Assembly (NCBI GenBank): GCA_035499215.1
Contig: DATJZH010000049.1
Coordinates: 1-10,542 of the forward strand
Length of the DNA stretch: 10,542 bases
From: DATJZH01 sp035499215
GTDB lineage: Bacteria; Actinomycetota; Actinomycetes; Streptosporangiales; Streptosporangiaceae
Reading direction: 5' to 3'
Part shown: positions 1 through 6,340 of the stretch, in pieces
Layout: each line of letters begins with the position of its first letter
How positions within the stretch are numbered: the stretch's first letter is position 1
Program-made: the position numbers and the translations under genes
Notes under the pieces: model-generated
What the model was told of the DNA's origin: nothing
The model's input: the letters and a program-made list of their open reading frames with translations, nothing else
The model's database searches: none

Positions 1-686
1 CCGGACGGCCCCTTCAGCCAGAGCTCGTAGCGCTCAGCGGCCGGAAGCGCCCGCAACCCCGCGGCCGTGAAGACAAGCTCGCGCTCGGCGTGCGACATCA
101 CCACGGTTGCGCTGCCCCCGGTGGTGATGCGCGCGGTCAGCGTCGCGGCGTCAGCGGCGCCCAGCACCCTGGCGACGGCGTCAATGTGCCGCTGCGCCTG
201 ATCCAGCCGGCGCTGAGCACCATGCATGGCCATCGCAAGGACCACGGCCACCGCCACGAGCGCGGCGCCGGCCAGGGCGGCCAGCCTGCGGACCGGGATC
301 CGCCGCCTGCCCCGCGCGGCTGCAGCCTGGCCCGGATCCGTACCCGCCGCGTCAGGACCGAGGCCGGCCAGCAAGAATCCGGCGCGCCAGCGGCGCCGCC
401 AGCGCGCCGGAGCGCCTGGCGTCGGCGCACCGGTCTCGCCGGTGACCGGCGGAAGCTGTCTGGTCCGCGCGGCTGCCTGCAGCGCTCTGGCCTTGAGCTC
501 GGGGCGCGGCACGAGGGCGGCCGCCACCGCGAGCCGGGCCGTCGCCTCCCGCAGTTCCCTGACCTCCTCGCGGCATGCGCTGCAGCAGGCCAGATGCTGC
601 TCGAAGCTAGCCCGCGCGGTGTCGGATACCGCATCCATCGCATAGGCGCCGGCCAGGGTGTGCGCGGCTGACTCGCCGGCTTTCAT
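1..686 (-). CDS. rskA: anti-sigma-K factor, RskA-like (partial, C-terminus beyond window start)
   Basis: Membrane-bound anti-sigma factor expected to hold the adjacent ECF sigma factor inactive until an extracytoplasmic signal triggers its proteolysis. Only the first 228 residues are in the window. Residues 31-38 form the zinc-binding anti-sigma signature H-x3-C-x2-C (H31, C35, C38). A basic, Pro/Ala-rich linker follows, then one membrane segment at about 135-154 (LAALAGAALVAVAVVLAMAM). After it comes an extracytoplasmic part whose visible end, AERYELWLKGPSG (about 216-228), is typical of the RskA C-terminal domain. The ATG at 686 shares its A with the TGA stop of the sigma gene, so the two are translationally coupled. 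The family assignment is firm from domain order and motifs. The label 'K' rests on the RskA-type tail and on the partner sigma factor. The inducing signal cannot be read from sequence. Confidence 0.9.
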   Translation of the reverse strand, partial: MKAGESAAHTLAGAYAMDAVSDTARASFEQHLACCSACREEVRELREATARLAVAAALVPRPELKARALQAAARTRQLPPVTGETGAPTPGAPARWRRRWRAGFLLAGLGPDAAGTDPGQAAAARGRRRIPVRRLAALAGAALVAVAVVLAMAMHGAQRRLDQAQRHIDAVARVLGAADAATLTARITTGGSATVVMSHAERELVFTAAGLRALPAAERYELWLKGPS

Positions 687-1294
687 CAAGCCACCCCCAG
701 GCAGTCGCGGAGCCTGATCAGCCCGTCTCGCATCCGGGTCTTGACCGTGCCGGCCGGCAGGCCGAGCAGCTCCGCCACCTGCTCGTAGGTGTATCCGTGG
801 TAGTAGGCCAGCGTGACGGACTCGCGCTGCAGCTGCGTCAGGGCGCTCATGCACCGCCGTACCCGCTCGCGGTCCAGGCTCGCCTCGACGGCCTCTATCA
901 CGTCGTCGTAGGCGATCTCGGCTGAGGCGGCCCGCAGCTCCCGCTGAGCGGCCTTCTGCTCGGACCTCACCCGGTCCACCGCGCGCCGGTGCGCGAGCAT
1001 CATGATCCACGCCGTCGCGCTGCCGAGCCGCGGATCAAATCGTGCTGCCGATCGCCATACCTCGAGCAGTACCTCCTGCATGACCTCCTCGGACTGGGCC
1101 AGATCCCGCACCACCCGGCGGACGGCCCCCAGCACCTGGCCAGCTGCCTGGTCATAGACGGCATCAAAGGCGCGCTGATCGCCACGGGCCACCTCGCCGA
1201 GCAGATCCTCGAGCCGCCGGGCGCCATCCCGGCGGCCTGCGGCCCGCGGCGCACTGGCGCGGCCGGGTCCGGGCTGGCGATCGGGCATCCTCAC
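686..1294 (-). CDS. sigK: ECF-type RNA polymerase sigma factor, SigK-like
   Basis: ECF sigma factor of 202 residues from the favoured GTG start. Region 2 covers about 43-110, with the core-binding and -10 recognition helices around QSEEVMQEVLLEVWRSAARF and ATAWIMMLAHRRAVDRVR. Region 4 covers about 151-200, with the helix-turn-helix YTYEQVAELLGLPAGTVKTR. The GTG at 1294 is chosen because a promoter-like CCAAGC-N17-CGAATA lies 6 nt before it, the same arrangement as at the divergent gene. That would give a leaderless mRNA. Alternatives are the ATG at 1288 (preceded directly by GTGAGG) and an ATG at 1345. The latter would place the promoter element inside the gene and add an Arg-rich extension (residues 9-14), so it is rejected. 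The anti-sigma gene follows with a 1-nt overlap. The SigK name is inferred from the RskA-type partner; the ECF class is certain. Confidence 0.9.
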   Translation of the reverse strand: MRMPDRQPGPGRASAPRAAGRRDGARRLEDLLGEVARGDQRAFDAVYDQAAGQVLGAVRRVVRDLAQSEEVMQEVLLEVWRSAARFDPRLGSATAWIMMLAHRRAVDRVRSEQKAAQRELRAASAEIAYDDVIEAVEASLDRERVRRCMSALTQLQRESVTLAYYHGYTYEQVAELLGLPAGTVKTRMRDGLIRLRDCLGVA

Positions 1295-1329
1295 ATTGTG
1301 TATTCGTCGCCGCCGTCTGCGCAGCTTGG
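1294..1329 (-). promoter_or_regulatory. putative autoregulated ECF promoter of the sigma/anti-sigma operon
   Basis: Read leftward, CCAAGC (1329-1324), a 17-nt spacer and CGAATA (1306-1301) are followed after 6 nt by the GTG at 1294. The same CCAA-N19-CGAAT layout occurs on the other strand before the molybdoenzyme gene. It resembles, from memory, the mycobacterial SigK promoter type (CCATCC / CGAAT). The transcription start would fall on or next to the GTG. Autoregulation is inferred. Confidence 0.6.
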
Positions 1330-1369
1330 CACGCGGCGGAGGCAAACAGGCGGGGACCGCCGCGCCGCG

Positions 1370-1405
1370 CCAATACTGCGGGCTGCCGGTGACGAATTAC
1401 CAGCG
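1370..1405 (+). promoter_or_regulatory. putative ECF (SigK-type) promoter of the molybdoenzyme gene
   Basis: CCAATA (1370-1375), a 17-nt spacer and CGAATT (1393-1398) are followed after 6 nt by the GTG start at 1405. Spacer and distance to the start codon equal those of the divergent sigma-gene element. There is no Shine-Dalgarno sequence before the GTG, consistent with leaderless translation. This suggests the molybdoenzyme is a direct target of the neighbouring sigma factor. Confidence 0.6.
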
Positions 1406-3024
1406 TGACGACTGACAACCGATCAGCGGCCGGGCCCGGCCGCGGCGTGATCGCCGGCATCCTGGCCGGCGCCGTAGCGCTGGGCGTGGGCCAGCTGGTC
1501 GCCGGGTTCACCGGTTCCGACGGCTCTCCGGTGGTCGCGGTCGGCCAGATGTCGATCGACTTCACCCCGCCCGCCGTCAAGAACTTTGCCATCCGCGCCT
1601 TCGGCTCGCATGACAAGCTCGTGCTGGTCAGCGGCATACTCGCGGTCCTCGCCGGGTTCGCTGCGGTCATCGGCGTGCTGGCGGTCCGGCATCTGCGCCG
1701 CGGACTGGCCGGGCTCGGGATCTTCGCGCTGGTCGGCGTGATCGCCTCGGCGAGCCGTCCGAACGCCGGGATAGCCGATGTGCTGCCGACGCTCGCCGGC
1801 GCCGCGGCGGCGGCAGCGGCGCTGATCCTCCTTGTCCGGGCGGCCGGGCCGCACGCGGCGCGACCCGCCCGGCCCCCGAGTCCGTCAGCCACGGCGCCCA
1901 GCCTGGCTGGCGGCAGCGTCGCGCCCGGATCCGACCGGCTGTCACCAGCTGGCCAGCCGCCCCGCAGGAGCTTCCTCGCGACCAGTGCCGGGGTGGCCGG
2001 AACCGCGGCCGTCGCGGGACTGGGCGGCCGCTACCTGACCGAGCGCCTGACCGTCACGTCCGCCCAGCAGGCCCTGCGGATTCCCGCCGCGGCCAGGCCG
2101 GCCCCGCCGTTGCCGGCCGGCGCCGACCTCAAGATCCCCGGCCTCAGCTCCTTCATCACCCCGAACTCAGCTTTCTACCGGGTGGACACCGCCATCGTGC
2201 TGCCGGAAATCGCGCCGTCCAGCTGGCAGCTGCGGATCCACGGCATGGTGCAGCGGGATATCGTTCTCAGCTTTGGCCAGCTGATCCGCCGTCCGCTGCT
2301 GGCGGACTACATCACGCTTACCTGCGTCTCCAATCCCGTCAGCGGTCCCTACGTCGGCAATGCGCTGTGGCTCGGGACGAGCCTGCGCAGCCTGCTGCGG
2401 GAAGCGGGTATCCGGGCTGGCGCGGATCAGCTGCTGTGCACCTCCGCCGATGGATTCACCTCCGGGTCGCCCGTGCAGACCGTCATGGACGGCCGCGACG
2501 CGATGCTCGCCGTCGCCATGAACGGCAAGGCCCTGCCGGTCGAGCACGGCTTCCCGGTCCGGATGGTCGTGCCAGGCCTCTACGGATATGTCTCGGCGTG
2601 CAAGTGGATCACCGACATCAAGGTCACCACGTACGCCGCGAACAGCGCGTACTGGTCGCAGCGCGGCTGGTCGCAGCAGGCGCCGATCAAGACCGAGTCC
2701 CGGATCGACGTGCCGAACGGCGTGTCGGCGGTCAAGCCCGGCAGGACGCCCGTGGCCGGCGTGGCGTGGGCACAGCACAAGGGGATCGACGCTGTGGAGG
2801 TGCGGGTCGACAGCGGCCCGTGGCACCGGGCCCGGCTGGCGGCGGTTCCCGACATCGACACCTGGCGCCAGTGGGTATGGGACTGGGACGCGACGCCGGG
2901 CAGCCATGTCATCCAGGCGCGCGCCACCGACGCGACCGGATATACCCAGACCGGCGTGCAGGCTGCGCCCGAACCCAACGGAGCGAGCGGCTACCCGTCG
3001 GTGTCGGTGACCGTCAGCAGCTAG
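1405..3024 (+). CDS. five-span membrane molybdopterin-dependent oxidoreductase (sulfite oxidase fold)
   Basis: Membrane-anchored Moco enzyme of 539 residues, start GTG. Four hydrophobic spans lie at about 12-34, 71-93, 101-116 and 124-146, followed by a Pro/Ser-rich linker (147-186). A twin-arginine-like sequence, PPRRSFLATSAG (R187, R188), then leads into a fifth span ending near 208. The extracytoplasmic part begins with a sulfite-oxidase-type Moco domain (about 250-410). Its cofactor-ligating cysteine is C307 in LTCVSNPVSG, and GYVSACKWITDI is also typical. An Ig-like dimerisation-type domain (about 430-520) completes it. The order of four Sec spans and an internal Tat span matches an actinobacterial family that, as I recall, includes Streptomyces SCO3746. 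There are no histidine pairs in the spans, so no haem domain is apparent. The substrate is unknown; sulfite oxidation and sulfoxide reduction are family possibilities only. The gene is divergent from sigK and probably controlled by it. Confidence 0.9.
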   Translation: MTTDNRSAAGPGRGVIAGILAGAVALGVGQLVAGFTGSDGSPVVAVGQMSIDFTPPAVKNFAIRAFGSHDKLVLVSGILAVLAGFAAVIGVLAVRHLRRGLAGLGIFALVGVIASASRPNAGIADVLPTLAGAAAAAAALILLVRAAGPHAARPARPPSPSATAPSLAGGSVAPGSDRLSPAGQPPRRSFLATSAGVAGTAAVAGLGGRYLTERLTVTSAQQALRIPAAARPAPPLPAGADLKIPGLSSFITPNSAFYRVDTAIVLPEIAPSSWQLRIHGMVQRDIVLSFGQLIRRPLLADYITLTCVSNPVSGPYVGNALWLGTSLRSLLREAGIRAGADQLLCTSADGFTSGSPVQTVMDGRDAMLAVAMNGKALPVEHGFPVRMVVPGLYGYVSACKWITDIKVTTYAANSAYWSQRGWSQQAPIKTESRIDVPNGVSAVKPGRTPVAGVAWAQHKGIDAVEVRVDSGPWHRARLAAVPDIDTWRQWVWDWDATPGSHVIQARATDATGYTQTGVQAAPEPNGASGYPSVSVTVSS

Positions 3025-3043
3025 CGCACCGCAGGCCGCCGGG

Positions 3044-3844
3044 TCAGAGCAGCTGATCGCGGACCTGCCCGTACATGTAGGCGCCAAGCCAGCGGCCCAT
3101 CTCGTCGAAGAACCTGCGGCGGTCGGCGGCCACCCGGCCCCCGTCGGCCGTCTGGGCCCTGCTCGCCGGCTCCGCCCCCGCCGCCGGACCCACGGCCAGG
3201 TGCAGCCAGGTCACGTGCGCCCCGAAGCCAGCACATTTGCGGCCGGCCCGCCGCGGCACGTCACCGGAACTCGCATCCCTGGCCGGCCAGTCGCCGGGGC
3301 TGCCCGGGCCGGTCACGATGAGCACGGGACAGGCAATGTCGAGCGGCCGCCGCTGACGGCGGCGGAATGCGGGGCTGGCCAGGATCAGCGCGTCGGCAGG
3401 TTTCTTATCCCGCCTCGCGTCGCACCACAGGGCTGCGGTGACGGCACCCGCGCCGTGCGCGCTGACGATCAGCGAGCCGACGCCGTCGACTTCGCGCAGG
3501 TACACGCTGGCCAAGTCAAGCCCGGCGAAGCACGCAGCCAGCGCCTTGCGATTCTGGCGTCCGCGCCGCGGCCGCTTCGATTCGTCCGCCTGATCCTTGT
3601 GACCAGGCGGACGCAGATCCGCGACGTAGAAATGGAAGCCGCGGGCGGTGTACCAGCTGGCCAGATCCTCGGGCACGAACGAGTCACCGAGGCAGTGCGG
3701 GTAGAGAACCGCACGACGGCTTGGCAGTGCGGAGGGACGCCGGAAGATCGCCGCCGACAGTCGCTGGTCAACCACGGGATCCGGCGGCAACTCAACAGCC
3801 TCATATCCGTCCATAGCGCCGTCATTTTCCGTGATCAGACCCAT
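3044..3844 (-). CDS. alpha/beta-hydrolase-fold protein, probably catalytically degenerate
   Basis: A 266-residue soluble protein resembling serine-hydrolase (monoacylglycerol lipase-like) alpha/beta hydrolases. The N-terminal core RRAVLYPHCLGDSFVPEDLA (44-62) and RGFHFYVADLRPPGHK (68-83) follow the usual pattern, and FFDEMGRWLGAYM (245-257) resembles the family's last helix. The nucleophile elbow, expected as A-H-S-x-G, reads A-H-G-A-G (129-133), with Gly131 where the serine should be. PVLIVTGPGSPGDWP (173-187) and the region after HVTWLHLAVGP (210-220) do not show a convincing acid or histidine. Family membership is seen; inactivity or an altered function is inferred. The ATG at 3844 follows GGGGGAG at a 3-nt spacing. 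The open frame continues upstream to 4498 but is Arg/Gly/Pro-rich and unconvincing. The gene converges on the molybdoenzyme gene, with 19 bp between the stop codons. Confidence 0.75.
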   Translation of the reverse strand: MGLITENDGAMDGYEAVELPPDPVVDQRLSAAIFRRPSALPSRRAVLYPHCLGDSFVPEDLASWYTARGFHFYVADLRPPGHKDQADESKRPRRGRQNRKALAACFAGLDLASVYLREVDGVGSLIVSAHGAGAVTAALWCDARRDKKPADALILASPAFRRRQRRPLDIACPVLIVTGPGSPGDWPARDASSGDVPRRAGRKCAGFGAHVTWLHLAVGPAAGAEPASRAQTADGGRVAADRRRFFDEMGRWLGAYMYGQVRDQLL

Positions 3845-4170
3845 CAGCTCCCCCGTCCCCGCCCGTCTGCCTCCATGGCCGTACGGAGGCCCGTGCACAT
3901 CCCGGCACCACGGACCGCAGTCCGCTGGCGCTCCGGCCGGGGCCGTTACCCCTCCAGCGCAGCTCACTGTGAGAACACCCGCCAGCCCGCGGAACCGCGG
4001 CCCGGTTCTCCTGCCGCCACTCGTCCGCGGTCGCCCCGCGGCGCCGCCGGCCTTGCGCTGGGCACAGCCGGTTCCGCGCCGTCCGCGGAACGTGACGGCA
4101 AGTCTCGCACCGTAACCGGATCGCCGCCCGGAAAACGCGCCAGGAACGACCCGTCGTCTCCGCGGTGCCG

Positions 4171-4224
4171 GGCTCATCAGGCGCCGGCCGCGCCCCCGGC
4201 TCATCAGGCGCCGGCCGCGCCCGG
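4171..4224. repeat. 27-bp direct tandem repeat, two copies
   Basis: Two adjacent copies (4171-4197 and 4198-4224) start with GGCTCATCAGG and are identical over the first 25 bases; the last two bases differ. It lies in the intergenic region upstream of the hydrolase gene. It is most simply a recent slippage or duplication event, and no function is apparent. Confidence 0.85.
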
Positions 4225-4378
4225 TCCGATGCCGGCCCGACGCCCCGGCCGCCCTGCCCTCCCGATAGCCGCGGAGGTGCCCCGAGCGGTACCCGTCATC
4301 AGCGGACTGAGCAGTCTTACTGCCTCGCCGGGGCGCGGGCACAAGAGCTTTACCCCGGGCTGTTTCGGAAATTCTCTC

Positions 4379-4444
4379 CCTGTCCACAGGACATGTCCCG
4401 CGTATCCCCCGCCACCAGCGAGTTTTCCACTGCCCTGTGCACAG
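4379..4444. promoter_or_regulatory. cluster of short palindromes, possible operator region
   Basis: Three sites lie in an A/T-richer patch: near-palindrome CCTGTCCACAGG (4379-4390), perfect palindrome GGACATGTCC (4389-4398) and perfect palindrome CTGTGCACAG (4435-4444). The two CTGT-CACAG sites are 55 bp apart centre to centre, close to a whole number of helix turns. They may bind a dimeric regulator of either flanking gene. Nothing in the window identifies that regulator. Confidence 0.3.
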
Positions 4445-4486
4445 CTTCGAGCTTGCCCGCCGCACTCTGAGCCGTCCTGCAGGCCA

Positions 4487-4503
4487 CGCAGAAGGCACTC
4501 AGA
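4487..4503 (+). promoter_or_regulatory. putative response-regulator box, copy A (before small membrane protein/apbE)
   Basis: CAGA-N4-ACTCAG with CAGA at 4489 and 4500, i.e. half-sites 11 bp apart. The same motif precedes the ferric-reductase and response-regulator operons. It ends 31 nt before the ATG at 4534 and 49 nt before the favoured TTG start. The 11-bp direct repeat is the usual layout for OmpR/PhoB-family binding sites. Assignment to the regulator at 8634-9395 is inferred. Confidence 0.5.
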
Positions 4504-4551
4504 ACTGCCGGGGCAAGACTGAGACCAGCAGCTATGAAGGAGAGTGCCCTG

Positions 4552-4932
4552 TTGAACGCCCCACCACCCGCCCGGCAGCGAGATGTCCTGCGCGCCGTGG
4601 CAGCCCGCGAGCGGGCCAGGAGGCGGCTGCGCAACACCACGGGGAGCGTCGGCCTTGCCAGCGTAGTGGCGGGCGGCGTGCTGGCCCTCGTGCTGCCCGG
4701 CTCGACGCACGCGCACTCATCGGACGCCGGCCCGGCTGCGTCGGGCAGCTCAGCTCCAGCCGGCACCCAGCCCGGCCGGCCGGGCGGCACCAGCAGCGCA
4801 AGCGCAACTTCGGGCTCAGCCGCCGGATCCGCGTCGAAGTCGGGATCGGCGTCGAGTTCGAGCTCCTTGCGGTCGTCGTCTCCCCCGGCGGCCAGCTCCG
4901 GATCGAGCAGCGCAGTGTCTGGCGGCTCCTGA
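4552..4932 (+). CDS. small single-span membrane protein with Ser/Ala-rich tail, apbE partner
   Basis: About 126 residues (132 from the ATG at 4534). A short basic N-terminus with RARRRLRN precedes one hydrophobic span of about 20 residues (VGLASVVAGGVLALVLPG). The remaining half is a low-complexity Ser/Ala/Gly/Pro tail, predicted outside the cell, ending in AVSGGS. I recognise no enzymatic domain, and there is no FMN-binding (FMN_bind) domain. The TTG at 4552 is preferred because AAGGAG lies 9 nt upstream, whereas the ATG at 4534 has no clear ribosome site and contains that AAGGAG in its own first codons. The stop overlaps the apbE start by 1 nt (TGATG), so the two are co-translated. The context suggests a partner or possible substrate of ApbE or a membrane scaffold, but that is inference. 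Confidence 0.75.
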   Translation: MNAPPPARQRDVLRAVAARERARRRLRNTTGSVGLASVVAGGVLALVLPGSTHAHSSDAGPAASGSSAPAGTQPGRPGGTSSASATSGSAAGSASKSGSASSSSSLRSSSPPAASSGSSSAVSGGS

Positions 4933-5903
4933 TGGCGCGGGGCCAGGCGGCGCAGGCCGCCGTGCTGGCCGCGGCCGGTGCCGACTGGTTCGCGCTGGGC
5001 ACGCAGGTGCGGCTGGTGGTGACCGACGGCAGGCTCCTGGCGGCGGCCCGCGAGGCGCTGGAGGCGGAACTGGCGGAGGTGGATGCTGCCTGCAGCCGGT
5101 TTCGCCCGGATTCCGAGCTCGCGGCGCTGAACGAGCCGCGCCGTGGCGACCATGCCGTGCCGGTCAGCCCGTTGCTCGCCGAGGCCATCGAGGTGGCGCT
5201 GCGAGCAGCGCGGCTGACAGGCGGCGACGTGGACCCGACTGTGGGCGCGGCCATGAACGTGGCCGGCTATGACCGGGATTTCGCCCTCGTGCCGCCGACG
5301 GGACCGCGGCTGAGCCTGACGGTCCGGGCGGTGCCCGGCTGGCGACAGGTACGGCTCGACCGCACCGCCGGGCTGCTCGCCTTGCCCGCGGGCGTACAGC
5401 TCGATGTCGGCGCGACGGCCAAGGCCTGGGCTGCTGACCGTGCTGCCGGCCGCATGGCGGCCCGCTTCGGCTGCGGCGTACTGGTGAGCCTCGGCGGCGA
5501 CATCGCGGTGGCAGGCGATGTGCCGCCGGGCGGCTGGCGGATTCGCGTGCAGGATGTCTGCGGGCGTCCCGAGGATCCGCCCGCGGGCCCGAGCGCGGTG
5601 GTATCGATCAGCGCTGGCGGTCTCGCCACCTCCAGCACTACCGCCCGGCGCTGGCGGCGCGGCCGCGACATCCTGCACCACATCCTCGACCCCCGCACCG
5701 GGCTGCCCGCCCAGCTGGTGTGGCGCACCGTCTCAGTCACGGCGGCAAGCTGCACCGACGCGAATGCTGCCAGCACCGCGGCGATCATCAAGGGCCATGC
5801 GGCGCCGGCCTGGCTGAACGGGCTCGGGCTGGCCGCGCGGCTTGTCGACGCCGCCGGCGACGTGCACACCGTGGCCGGATGGCCGCTTGACGGCCAGTCG
5901 TAG
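4932..5903 (+). CDS. apbE: FAD:protein FMN transferase (ApbE)
   Basis: Mg-dependent flavin transferase that attaches FMN from FAD covalently to Ser/Thr of target proteins. It has 323 residues, a usual length. Visible motifs are LGTQVRLVV (22-30), FRPDSELAALN (57-67), GYDRDF (112-117), the nucleotide-binding-like LDVGATAKAWAADRAA (157-172), SLGGDIAV (186-193), GGLATSS (229-235), HHILDPRTGLPA (249-260), and CTDANAAST (274-282) with the metal-site Asp276 and nearby Ser/Thr. There is no signal peptide or lipobox, so it is predicted to be cytoplasmic, unlike many Gram-negative ApbE lipoproteins. The ATG at 4932 overlaps the preceding stop; an open frame extends further upstream but is not needed. 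No FMN_bind-domain acceptor is encoded in the window, so its substrate is either the small upstream protein or lies elsewhere. Confidence 0.93.
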   Translation: MARGQAAQAAVLAAAGADWFALGTQVRLVVTDGRLLAAAREALEAELAEVDAACSRFRPDSELAALNEPRRGDHAVPVSPLLAEAIEVALRAARLTGGDVDPTVGAAMNVAGYDRDFALVPPTGPRLSLTVRAVPGWRQVRLDRTAGLLALPAGVQLDVGATAKAWAADRAAGRMAARFGCGVLVSLGGDIAVAGDVPPGGWRIRVQDVCGRPEDPPAGPSAVVSISAGGLATSSTTARRWRRGRDILHHILDPRTGLPAQLVWRTVSVTAASCTDANAASTAAIIKGHAAPAWLNGLGLAARLVDAAGDVHTVAGWPLDGQS

Positions 5904-6064
5904 AGCCGAAGCGGCCTGGCATTGGCAGAGATCCGTCATGAGAATTGACTTGCCCGCGCCCCCTCCGCCGGCACCATCACCAGGGCGCTCACCGCTGCGG
6001 ATCTCACCAGCCGACGAGCTCCGGGGCCGGGCGTCCCGCTGAGCCAGCTCCCGCATGTGATTCA

Positions 6065-6100
6065 CCGGCGGGCGGCAGGCAAAAACCGGCCGCCCCCCGG
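6065..6100. terminator. possible terminator or attenuator hairpin after apbE
   Basis: Arms CCGG-C-GGGCGGC (6065-6076) and GCCGCCC-C-CCGG (6089-6100) pair over 11 bp with one C/C mismatch around a 12-nt loop containing AAAAA. There is no U-tract on either side, as is common for actinobacterial terminators. It lies about 160 bp after apbE, so it could end that transcript or fold in a leader of the downstream operon. Confidence 0.4.
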
Positions 6101-6210
6101 CCCGCAGCCTGACGACCGTCCCGCGCCAGACGCGGCTGCTCCGGGAGGAGCGGGGCGGTGCTGGGCGGCCCGGCCGGCGCCAGTACAGGCCCGGGACAGG
6201 AGCTGGCCCG

Positions 6211-6228
6211 TTCAGAGCCGACTCAGAG
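6211..6228 (+). promoter_or_regulatory. putative response-regulator box, copy B (before ferric-reductase operon)
   Basis: TTCAGA (6211-6216), N4, ACTCAGAG (6221-6228). This gives two TCAGAG half-sites exactly 11 bp apart, the cleanest of the three copies. It ends about 110 nt before the ATG at 6341. A weak -10-like TAGAGG at 6235 would place TTCAGA at the -35 position, as in activator-dependent promoters of the PhoB type. Confidence 0.55.
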
Positions 6229-6340
6229 ATGGCCTAGAGGTCCGGCTGCGGCCGCCGCCCGATGATGAAGGCCATAGGGCCTCGACCGCATCGTCCGCCG
6301 ATCGCGGCAGGCGCTCCGAACGTGCCTACCGGGAGCTGAG

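Larger units (their letters stand above)
3845..4533. other. long intergenic region, no convincing gene
   Basis: About 690 bp between the divergent hydrolase and small membrane-protein genes. Open frames exist on both strands, but they are Arg/Pro/Ala-rich translations typical of random high-GC sequence, with no recognisable domain. The stretch should hold the hydrolase promoter on its left, though I could not place one confidently. It also contains short palindromes near 3963-4000, a 27-bp tandem repeat, an A/T-richer patch with three palindromic or near-palindromic sites (4379-4444), and the response-regulator-like box at 4487-4503. Confidence 0.6.
5904..6340. other. intergenic region before the ferric-reductase operon
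   Basis: About 440 bp. It contains a strong GC hairpin (6065-6100) and the regulator-like box at 6211-6228. A 34-codon Pro-rich frame (5938-6042) and a 95-codon Arg/Pro-rich frame (6057-6344) are open, but they lack recognisable features. Neither is called as a gene. Confidence 0.6.

Noticed and set aside
1295..1345. Longer sigma-factor start at 1345
   Set aside because: It adds an Arg-rich run and would place the promoter-like element inside the gene; the GTG at 1294 fits the mirrored spacing.
4381..4444. DnaA-box-like sequences (TGTCCACA, TTTTCCAC, TGTGCACA)
   Set aside because: There are few and imperfect matches, with no replication genes nearby; short palindromic operators are at least as likely, so no origin is called.
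3845..4498. Leftward open frame extending the hydrolase upstream to 484 codons
   Set aside because: The extension is Arg/Gly/Pro-rich without domains, and a strong ribosome site sits directly before the ATG at 3844.
3200..4522. 440-codon rightward open frame
   Set aside because: It lies mostly antisense to the hydrolase, has Arg/Pro/Ala-rich composition and no recognisable motif.
5938..6042. 34-codon Pro-rich small frame after apbE
   Set aside because: Weak ribosome site, no motif, and composition as expected for random GC-rich DNA.
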